Source: a virus
Reading direction: 5' to 3' (one strand)
DNA length: 64,000 nucleotides
IMG/VR virus record: IMGVR_UViG_3300007513_000004
Span: 124,001 to 188,000 of that record
A model generated the notes under the pieces. That model was given only the letters and a program-made list of their open reading frames with translations, had not been told where the DNA came from and ran no database searches. The number at the start of each line of letters is the position of its first letter. Position 1 is the stretch's first letter. The position numbers were made by a program, and so were the translations under genes. Shown here piece by piece: positions 24,051 to 32,885 of this stretch.

Positions 24051-24914
24051 TTACAGGCCTAACTCTTTAATAACTTTTTTTGTTAATTCTGGATATATTT
24101 CTGATGATAAATCAAGCATTTCTTTATTCTTGAAAATATCTTTAAATTGTTTTGCACACATAAACCACATCCATCTATTTAGAACATTCATCTCTTGGGC
24201 TTTACCATCTTTTGTCATAACATCAAAACTGCTTCCATACCCATTGCCAGGAACCTTGTTTAGCCCTCTGTCTGAAAACTTTAATCCTAAATTATTTATT
24301 ATATTTTTACGATATTTTTTATCTTTAAACCATAAATTATAATTAATCAAAACTTTATCATTGCCTAAATAATTAGTTTTTCCAAGATACTCTTTGGCAT
24401 ATTCACTCCATCTTTTTACAGCACCTTTGTCGAACCATGAAATATCACTATTTTCATTAGTTTTATGTGAAAAAGAAAGATTTTTTTTACCAACCTCTTT
24501 TCTCAAAGTATTAGACCTATGAAAAAACCTAAGTCTGCTTGAAAACAAATTAAATGGATCTCTTAATATTAAAATTGTGTTTTCTTTTCTCGGAGGAACA
24601 ATATACAATGTTTTTTTATATTTTGCTTTTATATTTTTTATATTTTCTATAGAAATATCTTCCATATTATATATATACCAAGGAAAAATCTCAATCGGCT
24701 TTTTACCCTTTGCGTTATGCCATTCTCCCCTATCTTCAAAAGCCTTTTTTCCGCTAAAACATAATATATCATTATGAAAATAGACAGGCTCTTCAACCTG
24801 TTGTATAATCCAATTAATTATACCATGCTGCCCAGAACGCATCATTGCGCAAATTTCAAGTTGATTATTGATTATTTTGCATTTCTTTTTATAGTTGTTA
24901 ACCTTTGTAGCCAT
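24051..24914 (-). CDS. Sulfotransferase-like protein
   Basis: The 287-residue product has a PAPS-binding loop near residue 26 (AMMRSGQHGIINW) and a second PAPS site (LRDPFNLFSSRL). This is the pair that marks sulfotransferases. It would move sulfate from PAPS to a sugar or other hydroxyl. The ATG at 24912-24914 is used: it follows the upstream stop by one base, whereas a TTG start would overlap that gene. It is one of three sulfotransferase genes within 3.3 kb. No PAPS synthesis gene is visible in the window, so the host must supply PAPS. Confidence 0.75.
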   Translation of the reverse strand: MATKVNNYKKKCKIINNQLEICAMMRSGQHGIINWIIQQVEEPVYFHNDILCFSGKKAFEDRGEWHNAKGKKPIEIFPWYIYNMEDISIENIKNIKAKYKKTLYIVPPRKENTILILRDPFNLFSSRLRFFHRSNTLRKEVGKKNLSFSHKTNENSDISWFDKGAVKRWSEYAKEYLGKTNYLGNDKVLINYNLWFKDKKYRKNIINNLGLKFSDRGLNKVPGNGYGSSFDVMTKDGKAQEMNVLNRWMWFMCAKQFKDIFKNKEMLDLSSEIYPELTKKVIKELGL

Positions 24915-24915
24915 A

Positions 24916-25722
24916 TTACATTCTTTTGTAACCAAAATAATCTAACTCTTTTTGATATTTAGATAAAATATTATTTATACGTCTAATATCATTTGTTCCT
25001 AAATTTTTAATTTGATCTGGATTTAGATTCTTTATTGGCATTTCCTTTTTTCCATGCAAAGAGTGATGACCAGAAAGCTTGCCTTCAAAGGAAAAGTCAT
25101 TTAACTCTGGCAACAAAGTTGTTATCTTTGTTTTTACCATCTCTTGATTATCGCATAAATCTGAATATTTAACCCATATAACATTATCTAAAATTTTTAA
25201 ATTTCTCATTTGAAACTTCATTGATTCGCCCCAATGAGTTGCACAACGCTCGATTTTATAGCCCTGCCTTCGTCTGAGACCTTCAGATAGGGCATATGGA
25301 TTCCTTACCATAACGATAAAATATGAATTTAGAAAATACTTTTGCAGCAACTCTGCTCTAATTACATTTGGAGGTGATTTCTCCAATAAAATCATATTTT
25401 TTAAAGGCCTTCCGGCTGACCGCTCCCACGCTTTAAACCATTTTTGTTTAATTATTTTCCAATTATAATTTTTATCGTTACTAATCAAATTAGGCTTTTC
25501 CGTCCAAAGCCCTAATACGCCGTAGTTTCTCGGATGAGGTATGGCCTTTCCGGCATGATTATGCCCCTCGGAAGAAGTGGCGTGCTTATTTGTCTTTGGC
25601 AGCGGCACTACTGATTTGCAGTTACTTAAATAATGATGCAATAACGTAGATCCGCCATTATTCATACAAACAACAAAAAGATGCTTACAATCTTTCTTGC
25701 AATTCTCGTAAGTCATTTTCAT
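24916..25722 (-). CDS. Sulfotransferase-family protein
   Basis: The 268-residue product has a PAPS-type loop in CMNNGGSTLLHHYL and a second site in VRNPYALSEGLRRR, which is the usual pattern of P-loop sulfotransferases. Its overall resemblance to the neighbouring sulfotransferases is low, so they likely have different acceptors. AAGGA lies 6 bases before the ATG, which lies inside the end of the GDP-mannose dehydratase gene (38-base overlap). The large overlap suggests translational coupling. Confidence 0.72.
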   Translation of the reverse strand: MKMTYENCKKDCKHLFVVCMNNGGSTLLHHYLSNCKSVVPLPKTNKHATSSEGHNHAGKAIPHPRNYGVLGLWTEKPNLISNDKNYNWKIIKQKWFKAWERSAGRPLKNMILLEKSPPNVIRAELLQKYFLNSYFIVMVRNPYALSEGLRRRQGYKIERCATHWGESMKFQMRNLKILDNVIWVKYSDLCDNQEMVKTKITTLLPELNDFSFEGKLSGHHSLHGKKEMPIKNLNPDQIKNLGTNDIRRINNILSKYQKELDYFGYKRM

Positions 25723-26665
25723 ACATTTCCTTTAAAAGCATTTTCCAACTATACTCAGGCTTCCACCCAAGATCTCTCATAATCTTAGAAGGATTTCCCA
25801 ATAAGAATGGAACTTCAGATGGTCTCATAAATCTTTCATCAACTTCATAAACATCTTCAAAATTCAATTCAGCAAGAGAGCAAGCGTATCTGAACATCTC
25901 CTCTATTGTCGCTCCTGTTCCGGTCGCTACAACATAATCACTTGGAAACTCTTGCTGCAGCATTAAATACATTGCTTTACAATAGTCCTTCGAATGCCCC
26001 TCATCTCTAAACGGAGACAAATTCCCCATTTGCAAAGAATCTTGCAGACCAAGCTTAACGGAGGCTACACCTCTAGTGATTTTTCTTGTTGCAAAATCAA
26101 CGCCCCTCCTAGGACTGCTGTGATTATGTAAAATTCCATTGCAGGCAAATAGATTATATGCTGTACGATAATTTCTAACTGCCCAATATGCAGCTAACTT
26201 AGCAATGGCATATGGAGATCTAGGATTGAATGTAGAACTTTCATCATATCCCTCCTTTGGACAACCTACTCCGCCAAAAAGCTCAGACGTTGACGCCTGA
26301 TAAAACCTTGTATATGGCGAAATCTGTCTAATTGATTCAAGCTGACCTATAACCGCTCTTGCGTCAATATCAAATGTCGAAAGAGGCTCCTTAAAGGACT
26401 GGCCCACATGAGACATTGCCGCCAAATTATACCACTCATGCGGCCTATAGGAGTGAAGAACTCTGGACACAAGGGTTGTATCACATATATCTCCTTCAAT
26501 TAATTTAAAATTTTCTAAATCAATCAAATGACTTATGTTTCCATATTTCCTATTGGCGCTAAGCCTTCTGGTTATTCCAACTACAGAGTATTCTTTGTTT
26601 AATAATAACTCTGCTAAATATGAACCATCCTGGCCGGCAACGCCTGTTATAACAGCTGTTAACAT
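25685..26665 (-). CDS. gmd: GDP-mannose 4,6-dehydratase
   Basis: The 326-residue product has the Rossmann motif GVAGQDGSYLAE at its start, ASTSELFG, and the short-chain dehydrogenase YxxxK in PYAIAK, all typical of GDP-mannose 4,6-dehydratase. It turns GDP-mannose into GDP-4-keto-6-deoxymannose, precursor of fucose, rhamnose or perosamine. The start at 26665 has AGGAG 5 bases upstream; an upstream start would add 15 residues without a homologous part. No GDP-fucose synthase is adjacent. It lies among sulfotransferases in the glycan cluster. Confidence 0.9.
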   Translation of the reverse strand: MLTAVITGVAGQDGSYLAELLLNKEYSVVGITRRLSANRKYGNISHLIDLENFKLIEGDICDTTLVSRVLHSYRPHEWYNLAAMSHVGQSFKEPLSTFDIDARAVIGQLESIRQISPYTRFYQASTSELFGGVGCPKEGYDESSTFNPRSPYAIAKLAAYWAVRNYRTAYNLFACNGILHNHSSPRRGVDFATRKITRGVASVKLGLQDSLQMGNLSPFRDEGHSKDYCKAMYLMLQQEFPSDYVVATGTGATIEEMFRYACSLAELNFEDVYEVDERFMRPSEVPFLLGNPSKIMRDLGWKPEYSWKMLLKEMYENDLRELQERL

Positions 26666-26719
26666 AATATCTCCTAACCATATTTTACTTATATAGTATA
26701 CTTTTTCCAATTTGCATAA

Positions 26720-27349
26720 TTATTTCTTAACTATATTTTCACCAAACTTATATCCAAAATAATCTATATCTTTTTTATACCTTCTAGCAACAATCCTCCT
26801 AAGATCATCATCATAATAAAAAGTATAATCTTTTCTTTCTTTTAAATACGAATGTTCTTCAAGCCTATGATTCCAATCATTTTCAAGAACAGTATTTGCA
26901 CCCAACATGTTTGCAACATCTTTCCATTGCTCATTCAATGTTTCATATCTAATTATATAATCCATAACTATTTTATTATTTATACTTATAGCATTTAATT
27001 GCGGAACAGCATTTGCTTTCACAGAGTTCCTCCATACCGGGTTTTCCCTCCATCTTGTCAGCCAGGTCTTAAAGTCAACAGTCTTTCCATCCTTATGAAA
27101 CCAGGGAAAAAAATAATTTGAAACGACAAGGTCCCATGGATTTCTGACAATTGAAAATTTTAAATATTCATCCCAACGTTCTTTTCCAAACTTTTCTTTG
27201 GCCTCTTTTGCCACAATATGCTTCGGACCGATAGCCGAACTCCACTTAATCTTTTCATTCAGGCCGTAGTCAAGAAGCGCTTTCTCTACTGACGTACCCC
27301 CTGTTCGCTCAATATGAATAAAAATACACTTATATTTATCAGAAATCAT
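26720..27349 (-). CDS. Sulfotransferase, Sulfotransfer_2 type
   Basis: The 209-residue product carries the PAPS loop in IHIERTGGTSVEKAL and the second site in SIVRNPWDLVVSNYFF. This is the pattern of carbohydrate sulfotransferases (Sulfotransfer_2). It probably sulfates the glycan assembled by the surrounding genes. It overlaps the upstream epimerase by 4 bases (ATGA). A 54-base gap with a good ribosome-binding site separates it from the GDP-mannose dehydratase. It is the clearest of the three sulfotransferases. Confidence 0.82.
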   Translation of the reverse strand: MISDKYKCIFIHIERTGGTSVEKALLDYGLNEKIKWSSAIGPKHIVAKEAKEKFGKERWDEYLKFSIVRNPWDLVVSNYFFPWFHKDGKTVDFKTWLTRWRENPVWRNSVKANAVPQLNAISINNKIVMDYIIRYETLNEQWKDVANMLGANTVLENDWNHRLEEHSYLKERKDYTFYYDDDLRRIVARRYKKDIDYFGYKFGENIVKK

Positions 27350-28284
27350 TTATCTTCTTTCAAATGCCATCGAACCGTATTTTCGAGACCCTCTTCAAAA
27401 GGGGTTTTTATGCTATAATCTAAAATATTTTTTATCTTCGTTATATCTGCTTGAGACTTATCAACGTCTCCCTGTCTTTTGTCTTCATATCTTGGCGGCA
27501 ATGTGCCTACTATCTTGGCAAGATTATTTATTGCAATCTTCTGCCCGCACCCAACATTAAAAGATTCTCCATTTAATTTCTTATTATAATTTGCAGCCAA
27601 AATATTTGCAGAAACAACATTTTCAACAAAGCAAAAATCTCTGGTTTGCTCCCCATCACCGTATATGGTAGGGGCTGTGTTGTTTTTCAGATTATCACAA
27701 AAGGCCGAGATAACCGCCGCATAAGCAGAATCTGCACGCTGTCTTGGTCCAAAAACATTAAAATATCTTAAACAAACCGTGTCGAGATCATAAGCCTCGG
27801 AAAACATCTTGCAATATTCTTCTCCAATTTTTTTCTGCAGAGCGTAAGGCGACCTTGGGTTAAGAAGCACGCTCTCTGGGGTCGGCAAAATATCAGATCC
27901 TCCATATACAGAAGAAGATGAGGAAAAAATAACTCTTTTACATTTATACTTTTGAGCAATATTTAATATATTTACTGTACCATTAACATTTATATCATTT
28001 GATATAACAGGCTCTTTTATAGACGGAACAACGCCAGAGATTGCCGCCAGATGAAACACTGCGTCGGGTCTATGCTCGCGAAAAACCGTATCAATCTTTT
28101 CTGACCTTATATCATAATATTTTGGAATAAAATTATCATAAGAAATATGCAAATCCATTGTAGATTGCAAGCCTGAGCGCATATTGTCAATGCCAACAAC
28201 TTTGCAGCCCTCTTTTAAAAGACCCTCTGTTAAGTGCCCTCCTATAAAGCCTGCAGACCCTGTGACAATTGCCGTCTTTATCAT
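27346..28284 (-). CDS. NAD-dependent nucleotide-sugar epimerase/dehydratase
   Basis: The 312-residue short-chain dehydrogenase has GSAGFIGGHL (NAD site), SSSSVYGG and YALQK (catalytic YxxxK), with ARLRYFN-like CLRYFNVFGPRQR. It most resembles UDP-glucose/GlcNAc 4-epimerases (GalE/WbpP group), which turn glucose or GlcNAc forms into galacto forms; a uronate epimerase is also possible. It overlaps both neighbours by 4 bases (ATGA), placing it in one transcript with a UDP-sugar dehydrogenase and a sulfotransferase. The substrate is inferred only. Confidence 0.87.
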   Translation of the reverse strand: MIKTAIVTGSAGFIGGHLTEGLLKEGCKVVGIDNMRSGLQSTMDLHISYDNFIPKYYDIRSEKIDTVFREHRPDAVFHLAAISGVVPSIKEPVISNDINVNGTVNILNIAQKYKCKRVIFSSSSSVYGGSDILPTPESVLLNPRSPYALQKKIGEEYCKMFSEAYDLDTVCLRYFNVFGPRQRADSAYAAVISAFCDNLKNNTAPTIYGDGEQTRDFCFVENVVSANILAANYNKKLNGESFNVGCGQKIAINNLAKIVGTLPPRYEDKRQGDVDKSQADITKIKNILDYSIKTPFEEGLENTVRWHLKEDK

Positions 28285-29069
28285 TCTTCGTCCCTAATCT
28301 TGTTTCTCTCAAGAATAGATGCGTTTAAAACCGCATTAAGAGAATTGCTTTTTTTCATCATATTATTTAATGCATTTGTATCTTTTGGAAAACATGCTCC
28401 GCCATAAGCCAACCTGCCATCAGGGCCTGGCACGGCTACGTGATGAGGGGCAATCCAACCATTTTTTAACATTAACGCTTTAATATTCTCAAAACTTAAT
28501 CCGTTTGATTCACATAACAAATAAAACTCATTAAATATCATAACTTTTTGAGCATAAAAAGAATTTGCAAACAACTTCATAGCTTCAGATTCATCAGATG
28601 TGCAAATAGATATTAATGCATCCGGATAAAGCCTTTTGTACAATAAAACCAAAGAGTCAAAAGCCGAAGAGTCTTCCGTCTTTCCAAGAACTATGTGTTT
28701 TTGATTATGAAAGTCCCGAAAAGCTGTGCGCTCTGTCAAAAATTCTGGATTATGAGCAATGTTAAGATTATACTTTTCAGCGAATCTTTTTGTCACCCCA
28801 GGCTCAACCGTGGACTTGATAACGCATAATCCATTATAATTTAATTCGCTTAACTTTTCAAGACTCTCACTTATAGCGCTCAAATCAAAACCAGAACTAT
28901 CTACATAAGGAGTTGGAAGGCATAAAAAAACAATACCAGAGTCTAAAACGTCTTTGATATTACCTATTTTTTGAAACTTATCGTAAACAATGGTCTCTAT
29001 TCCTTTTTCTTTAAAGGATCTATGTAACGCCCTTCCAACGAACCCTTTTCCTATCTGAGATATGCGCAT
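28281..29069 (-). CDS. Short UDP-glucose/GDP-mannose dehydrogenase-like protein
   Basis: The 262-residue product has an NAD-binding N-terminal (GKGFVGRALH), NPEFLTE and the catalytic Cys in GGACFPKD (C226) of the UDP-glucose/GDP-mannose dehydrogenase family, which makes uronic acids. It lacks the C-terminal third (UDP-binding domain) of the usual 380-450-residue enzyme. The end is not broken: the stop overlaps the next start as ATGA, so the short form seems real. It may still act, perhaps on a different substrate, or need a partner. The neighbouring epimerase fits a uronic-acid step. Confidence 0.82.
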   Translation of the reverse strand: MRISQIGKGFVGRALHRSFKEKGIETIVYDKFQKIGNIKDVLDSGIVFLCLPTPYVDSSGFDLSAISESLEKLSELNYNGLCVIKSTVEPGVTKRFAEKYNLNIAHNPEFLTERTAFRDFHNQKHIVLGKTEDSSAFDSLVLLYKRLYPDALISICTSDESEAMKLFANSFYAQKVMIFNEFYLLCESNGLSFENIKALMLKNGWIAPHHVAVPGPDGRLAYGGACFPKDTNALNNMMKKSNSLNAVLNASILERNKIRDEE

Positions 29070-29085
29070 AACCTTCTAAGCATCC

Positions 29086-30261
29086 TTATATTAAATCAAA
29101 ATTTTTCAACATTTCAACCTCAGAAACAGACATGGGAGAAACATTCTTTTCTATATTCTCTAATATTTTATTTTTAAATCTTTTTGGCAAATTCATCTCT
29201 TCCTCATAAGCTTGAGAATAATATCCGTATTCAAAAGAAACATCAACATTAGGATACATATTTGTTACAGTAGAAATTTTACGCTTTTGCGCTATAGCCA
29301 CCATCGAAGCTCCCATTTTTAACGGCTTTTTATTAATGATTTTTTTAACAATCGGAGAAACTGTAATTCTTCCACCATGATAAGCATTTTTTCTAAAGCA
29401 CTTATAACACATACCGCAAGAACCCTTTTCTCGCCTCAAACAAGATTCGGCCGGAATAGAGTTATTCTTACAAATAATTGTTGTAACTACCTCCGAACAT
29501 GCGCCGACCGCCCAAAACATAGGCAATCCGGCGGCTTTAAACAGCCTCTTGTGATAATTATAATACCAAGAATTGGCAAAATCACGATACTTGTGTCCTT
29601 TCCACAAATATGTACTATCTAAAATTTGGCCAGTTGTTACATGTGAAAGCCCTAAATGGTCGGCTAACAAAATGGCTGGCAAACATACAACATAATCAGT
29701 TAAAAACCCAGACATTAAAGGCTTCCCGTCTTTCTTTAGTTTTGATCTTAATAATTCAATATTAGTTTCTATAGAAAATCCTTTATAGCCACGCTCTTTA
29801 AACCACTCTAAGCATCTAAGCTGATTTCCATGCTTTAACTTAGTCTTAAATCCATCTCTTTTCAAATAACATAATACAACATCATCTTTTTGCATCAATA
29901 TTGCTGCCGCAGCAGAATCAACACCTCCAGAAAAAGCTAATCCCACCTTACCATCCTCAATAGGCTTTCGTTCTATCCAGTTTATTGCCTTAAACAATTC
30001 ATCTCCACTTTCTGTGATAAATGGAAGAAAAATTAAACTTTCAGCCAAACGCAATAAACTATCCGAAACCTCATCAAGCCTCCAGTCTTTTGGCATCTTA
30101 AAATAATATGTACCATAAAAAGAGGTCAAATAAAGATGACGACCCTTTTGCGACCATTGTATGTTTAAATCATTAAATTTCATTTTTTTATTATCCAATT
30201 CTGTTTTAAAATAATATGTTGCATAATCTTGGTGAATTATAGATTTGGTTTCTTCTTTCAT
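29086..30261 (-). CDS. PP-loop ATPase with QueC-like Cys cluster
   Basis: The 391-residue product has the PP-loop SGGVDSAAA (111-119) of N-type ATP pyrophosphatases. These enzymes activate a carboxyl or similar group with ATP and then add sulfur or nitrogen. A C-x7-C-x2-C-x2-C cluster at 274-288 (ending CGMCYKC) matches the zinc site of QueC, which makes 7-cyano-7-deazaguanine. The first 100 residues are not QueC-like. It could modify a sugar (amidation) or a nucleobase. It overlaps the upstream glycosyltransferase by 4 bases (ATGA), which favours a glycan role. Family level is firm, reaction is unknown. Confidence 0.75.
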   Translation of the reverse strand: MKEETKSIIHQDYATYYFKTELDNKKMKFNDLNIQWSQKGRHLYLTSFYGTYYFKMPKDWRLDEVSDSLLRLAESLIFLPFITESGDELFKAINWIERKPIEDGKVGLAFSGGVDSAAAAILMQKDDVVLCYLKRDGFKTKLKHGNQLRCLEWFKERGYKGFSIETNIELLRSKLKKDGKPLMSGFLTDYVVCLPAILLADHLGLSHVTTGQILDSTYLWKGHKYRDFANSWYYNYHKRLFKAAGLPMFWAVGACSEVVTTIICKNNSIPAESCLRREKGSCGMCYKCFRKNAYHGGRITVSPIVKKIINKKPLKMGASMVAIAQKRKISTVTNMYPNVDVSFEYGYYSQAYEEEMNLPKRFKNKILENIEKNVSPMSVSEVEMLKNFDLI

Positions 30262-31211
30262 TTTACCTCTATAAAACTTTTTTTATTAAACCCTTTTACC
30301 ATAATTTTGCCATTCAAACCAAATGGCATCCTCATAGTTCTGTAATCAAAAAATAAATTTTTTGATTTTTTATGATATTTTCTAAAAGAATTTGCATACT
30401 CGTTCCTCGCAACGCTTCCCCCTCCAAGGTCGGAGCTTCTGGTGAGTGAATTTTTTACATATAAGGCCCTATAGGTTGCATGGCAAAAAACCCCAATATT
30501 ATTTGAACCATAATATTTTGCCATACGGTGTCTAAACTCTGTATCTGCACCGCATCTAACCATATGATAATACCCTATATCATTTAAAGTCTTTTTTCTA
30601 TCAAAAAACATAGATGCCTCACAAATCTTTGGCCCAGAAGCCTTCCTGCCAGATGTTGCATATCGATTATGCAAAGACAACACAGCGGAAAGATTTTTTG
30701 CTTTATAACAAGATATCAATGCTAAAATATGATCTTTATGAATTATATCATCAGCGTCTAAAAAAGTAGCATACTTTCCTTTTGCAATATCTAATGCATA
30801 ATTTCTACATGCATATGGTCCATAATTTTTTTTATTTAAAATAATTCTAACTCTATTATCAATTATTTGCTTTAATATTTTTTCCACATTATCGCTTGAT
30901 TTATCGTCAATTACTATAATTTCTATATTTTTATATGACTGCCCCAAAGCAGATCGAACAGCTCTTGCAAGCAATTTGTTTTTATTATAATTTGTAATAA
31001 TTATAGTAACCATATCATTTAAAGCATTTGCACCAATATTTGGCACAGAAGTAAATATGGTATATTTATTTATAGTTTTTAAAATCTTTTTTTTATTTGC
31101 ATTACCTTTAATTATTAAAAAACCTTTTTCCATAGAAACAGAAATAGGTTTTTTAATATTTTTATTCGAAACCCTGTATCCCTTCGGCCTTGTTCTTCTA
31201 AATCTGGACAT
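30258..31211 (-). CDS. Family 2 glycosyltransferase with N-terminal extension
   Basis: The 317-residue product has a Lys-rich N-terminal extension of about 65 residues, then a GT2 domain: MVTIIITNYNKN, IDDKSSDN and DADDIIHKDH (metal site), with the acceptor-side GGGSVARNEY near the end. A 59-base, almost pure A/T gap separates it from the gene upstream; it has a TATAAT but no clear -35, so a promoter there is possible but unproven. Donor and acceptor are unknown. It is coupled to the PP-loop ATPase by ATGA. Confidence 0.82.
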   Translation of the reverse strand: MSRFRRTRPKGYRVSNKNIKKPISVSMEKGFLIIKGNANKKKILKTINKYTIFTSVPNIGANALNDMVTIIITNYNKNKLLARAVRSALGQSYKNIEIIVIDDKSSDNVEKILKQIIDNRVRIILNKKNYGPYACRNYALDIAKGKYATFLDADDIIHKDHILALISCYKAKNLSAVLSLHNRYATSGRKASGPKICEASMFFDRKKTLNDIGYYHMVRCGADTEFRHRMAKYYGSNNIGVFCHATYRALYVKNSLTRSSDLGGGSVARNEYANSFRKYHKKSKNLFFDYRTMRMPFGLNGKIMVKGFNKKSFIEVK

Positions 31212-31270
31212 ATTTTAATATTTTTTATTGCTCTTATTCTAAATTATATTTATTAAATAATATAAAGAAC

Positions 31271-31948
31271 TCATGACTTACTTCTGTCTATAAGATCTTT
31301 TTTCAAGCCAAGAGTGCTGCCATCATAAGCTTTTTTGTTAATTTGAGTTTTTTTCTTTAAATATTTTTTTCTAAGATATTCATTAAATCTTTTTGCAGAC
31401 TTATCATTAGAAAACTTTCTTAATTTCTGAGTATATTCAAAATACTTTTTAAACGCCACCCCTGGGCTTGGGGCTGAATCATGATCTCCCAAAACCTTTT
31501 TTATTTCTATATTTTTATAACCCAATTTAGCAGCTCGCTTTGCATAATCACGATCTCCTCCCAAAACGTCTCTAAATTCTAACTTTTGCAGCGGCTCTAC
31601 ACTCCATAGCTTTAAGGATCCAATTTTGCTTTTTAAAAATAAATCATACAAAAGAGATGAAGCATTTAATATTTTTATCCTCTGTCTTTTTTTATTATTT
31701 GCAAACTTTAATAACTCATCTAAAGCGTTTGGATAAAGATACATATCCTCATCTATTTGAAAGCACCACTTGTAACCAGCGGAGGCTAACCTCATCTCGT
31801 TTAACCACTCTGATTGAGGCTTCTTGTCTCTAATGACCACAACGCTATCTACACGCCGATCTTTTTCTGCAATTTTATCAACAAGCTTTTTACACTTCGG
31901 AAAAGTTGAAGATCCAATTGTTCCTATACATATAATAACATTATTCAC
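31271..31948 (-). CDS. Glycosyltransferase-like protein (GT-A)
   Basis: The 225-residue product resembles GT-A enzymes: VVIRDKKPQSEWLNEM, then FQIDEDMYLYPNAL with a DxD-like metal site, and a GDRDYAKRA segment. It is shorter than typical and its C-terminus is very basic (KKYLKKKTQINKK). Assignment is weaker than for its neighbours. It overlaps the next glycosyltransferase by 8 bases and belongs to the same run of genes. Confidence 0.6.
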   Translation of the reverse strand: MNNVIICIGTIGSSTFPKCKKLVDKIAEKDRRVDSVVVIRDKKPQSEWLNEMRLASAGYKWCFQIDEDMYLYPNALDELLKFANNKKRQRIKILNASSLLYDLFLKSKIGSLKLWSVEPLQKLEFRDVLGGDRDYAKRAAKLGYKNIEIKKVLGDHDSAPSPGVAFKKYFEYTQKLRKFSNDKSAKRFNEYLRKKYLKKKTQINKKAYDGSTLGLKKDLIDRSKS

Positions 31949-32885
31949 TTCTAAGGCCTTTAGTTATAAATTTTTCATATAAAGACTTTGCTCTTGAATT
32001 TGCAAAATGATTTTCATTTGCATATTTTAATATTTTATTATAATTTGCGCTTTGTTGACTCATTGCCCTCGCCTTTGCTACCATCTCCCTCTTTCCTAAA
32101 AATACTTTTCCTAAAAATGGATTCTCTCTAACCAATTTTGCCTCAGGGACTGTAGCCTCTACCAAAACTGGGATGCCGCATCCTATATATTCAAAAAACT
32201 TAGATGAACTTTCTATTTGAATTTTTTTGCTGTCCAAACTATAAACAGAGGGTGCAAATCCAATTTTATAACCCTTTCTGTTTAAAAGCCTATATAAGCC
32301 ATTGTGATCAACTGGCTCTACAATATTTGCTAAATTAAATCTTCTTTGTAAAAATTTAAGATTCTCTCTAGACTTCTTATCTTTATTATGAAATCTTAAA
32401 ATATCGCCTTTATACCAATATTTTATTGGCAAAATATCTACGTTTATATTCTTAGATAAAATAATAAGCTTTTTCTCTATTTGTCCCGTAACTCTGCCTA
32501 AAAAAATCAATCCCTTTCTGTCTTTATTCAATTCTGCTTCAGATAATTTAATACCCTGGCAATAATTCAGCATTCTAAATTGATTTTTATGTTTTATTTT
32601 ATCTGACAAAGTTGTTGAGCAATAATCTGTAGCCCATGATACAACAGGTTTTGCTTCAGAAAAATTAAGAATACGATTAGCATTAATCTTTCTTTTTGGG
32701 ACAAACCTATCACATATTGCAAAATCATATTTTATATTATAATTATTTACTTCATATTTAAAATCAATAAAATTATTTAACTCATCTAAAATTTTAAATA
32801 TCTTACAAGGAGAGTTGTGAATACAGCTAAATCTATCTTTTTCTTCTTTATATTTTGTAAAAATACCTATACTGTAAACCCTCAT
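31941..32885 (-). CDS. Glycosyltransferase-like protein (GT-B)
   Basis: The 314-residue product has GT-B features in the C-terminal half: KGLIFLGRVTGQ, and SSSKFFEYIGCGIPVLVEA, a nucleotide-sugar site with the first Glu of the E-x7-E pattern altered. The N-terminal half is divergent. It overlaps the downstream gene by 8 bases and the upstream one by 4 (ATGA). Donor unknown. It may be a low-similarity member of family 4. Confidence 0.7.
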   Translation of the reverse strand: MRVYSIGIFTKYKEEKDRFSCIHNSPCKIFKILDELNNFIDFKYEVNNYNIKYDFAICDRFVPKRKINANRILNFSEAKPVVSWATDYCSTTLSDKIKHKNQFRMLNYCQGIKLSEAELNKDRKGLIFLGRVTGQIEKKLIILSKNINVDILPIKYWYKGDILRFHNKDKKSRENLKFLQRRFNLANIVEPVDHNGLYRLLNRKGYKIGFAPSVYSLDSKKIQIESSSKFFEYIGCGIPVLVEATVPEAKLVRENPFLGKVFLGKREMVAKARAMSQQSANYNKILKYANENHFANSRAKSLYEKFITKGLRSE

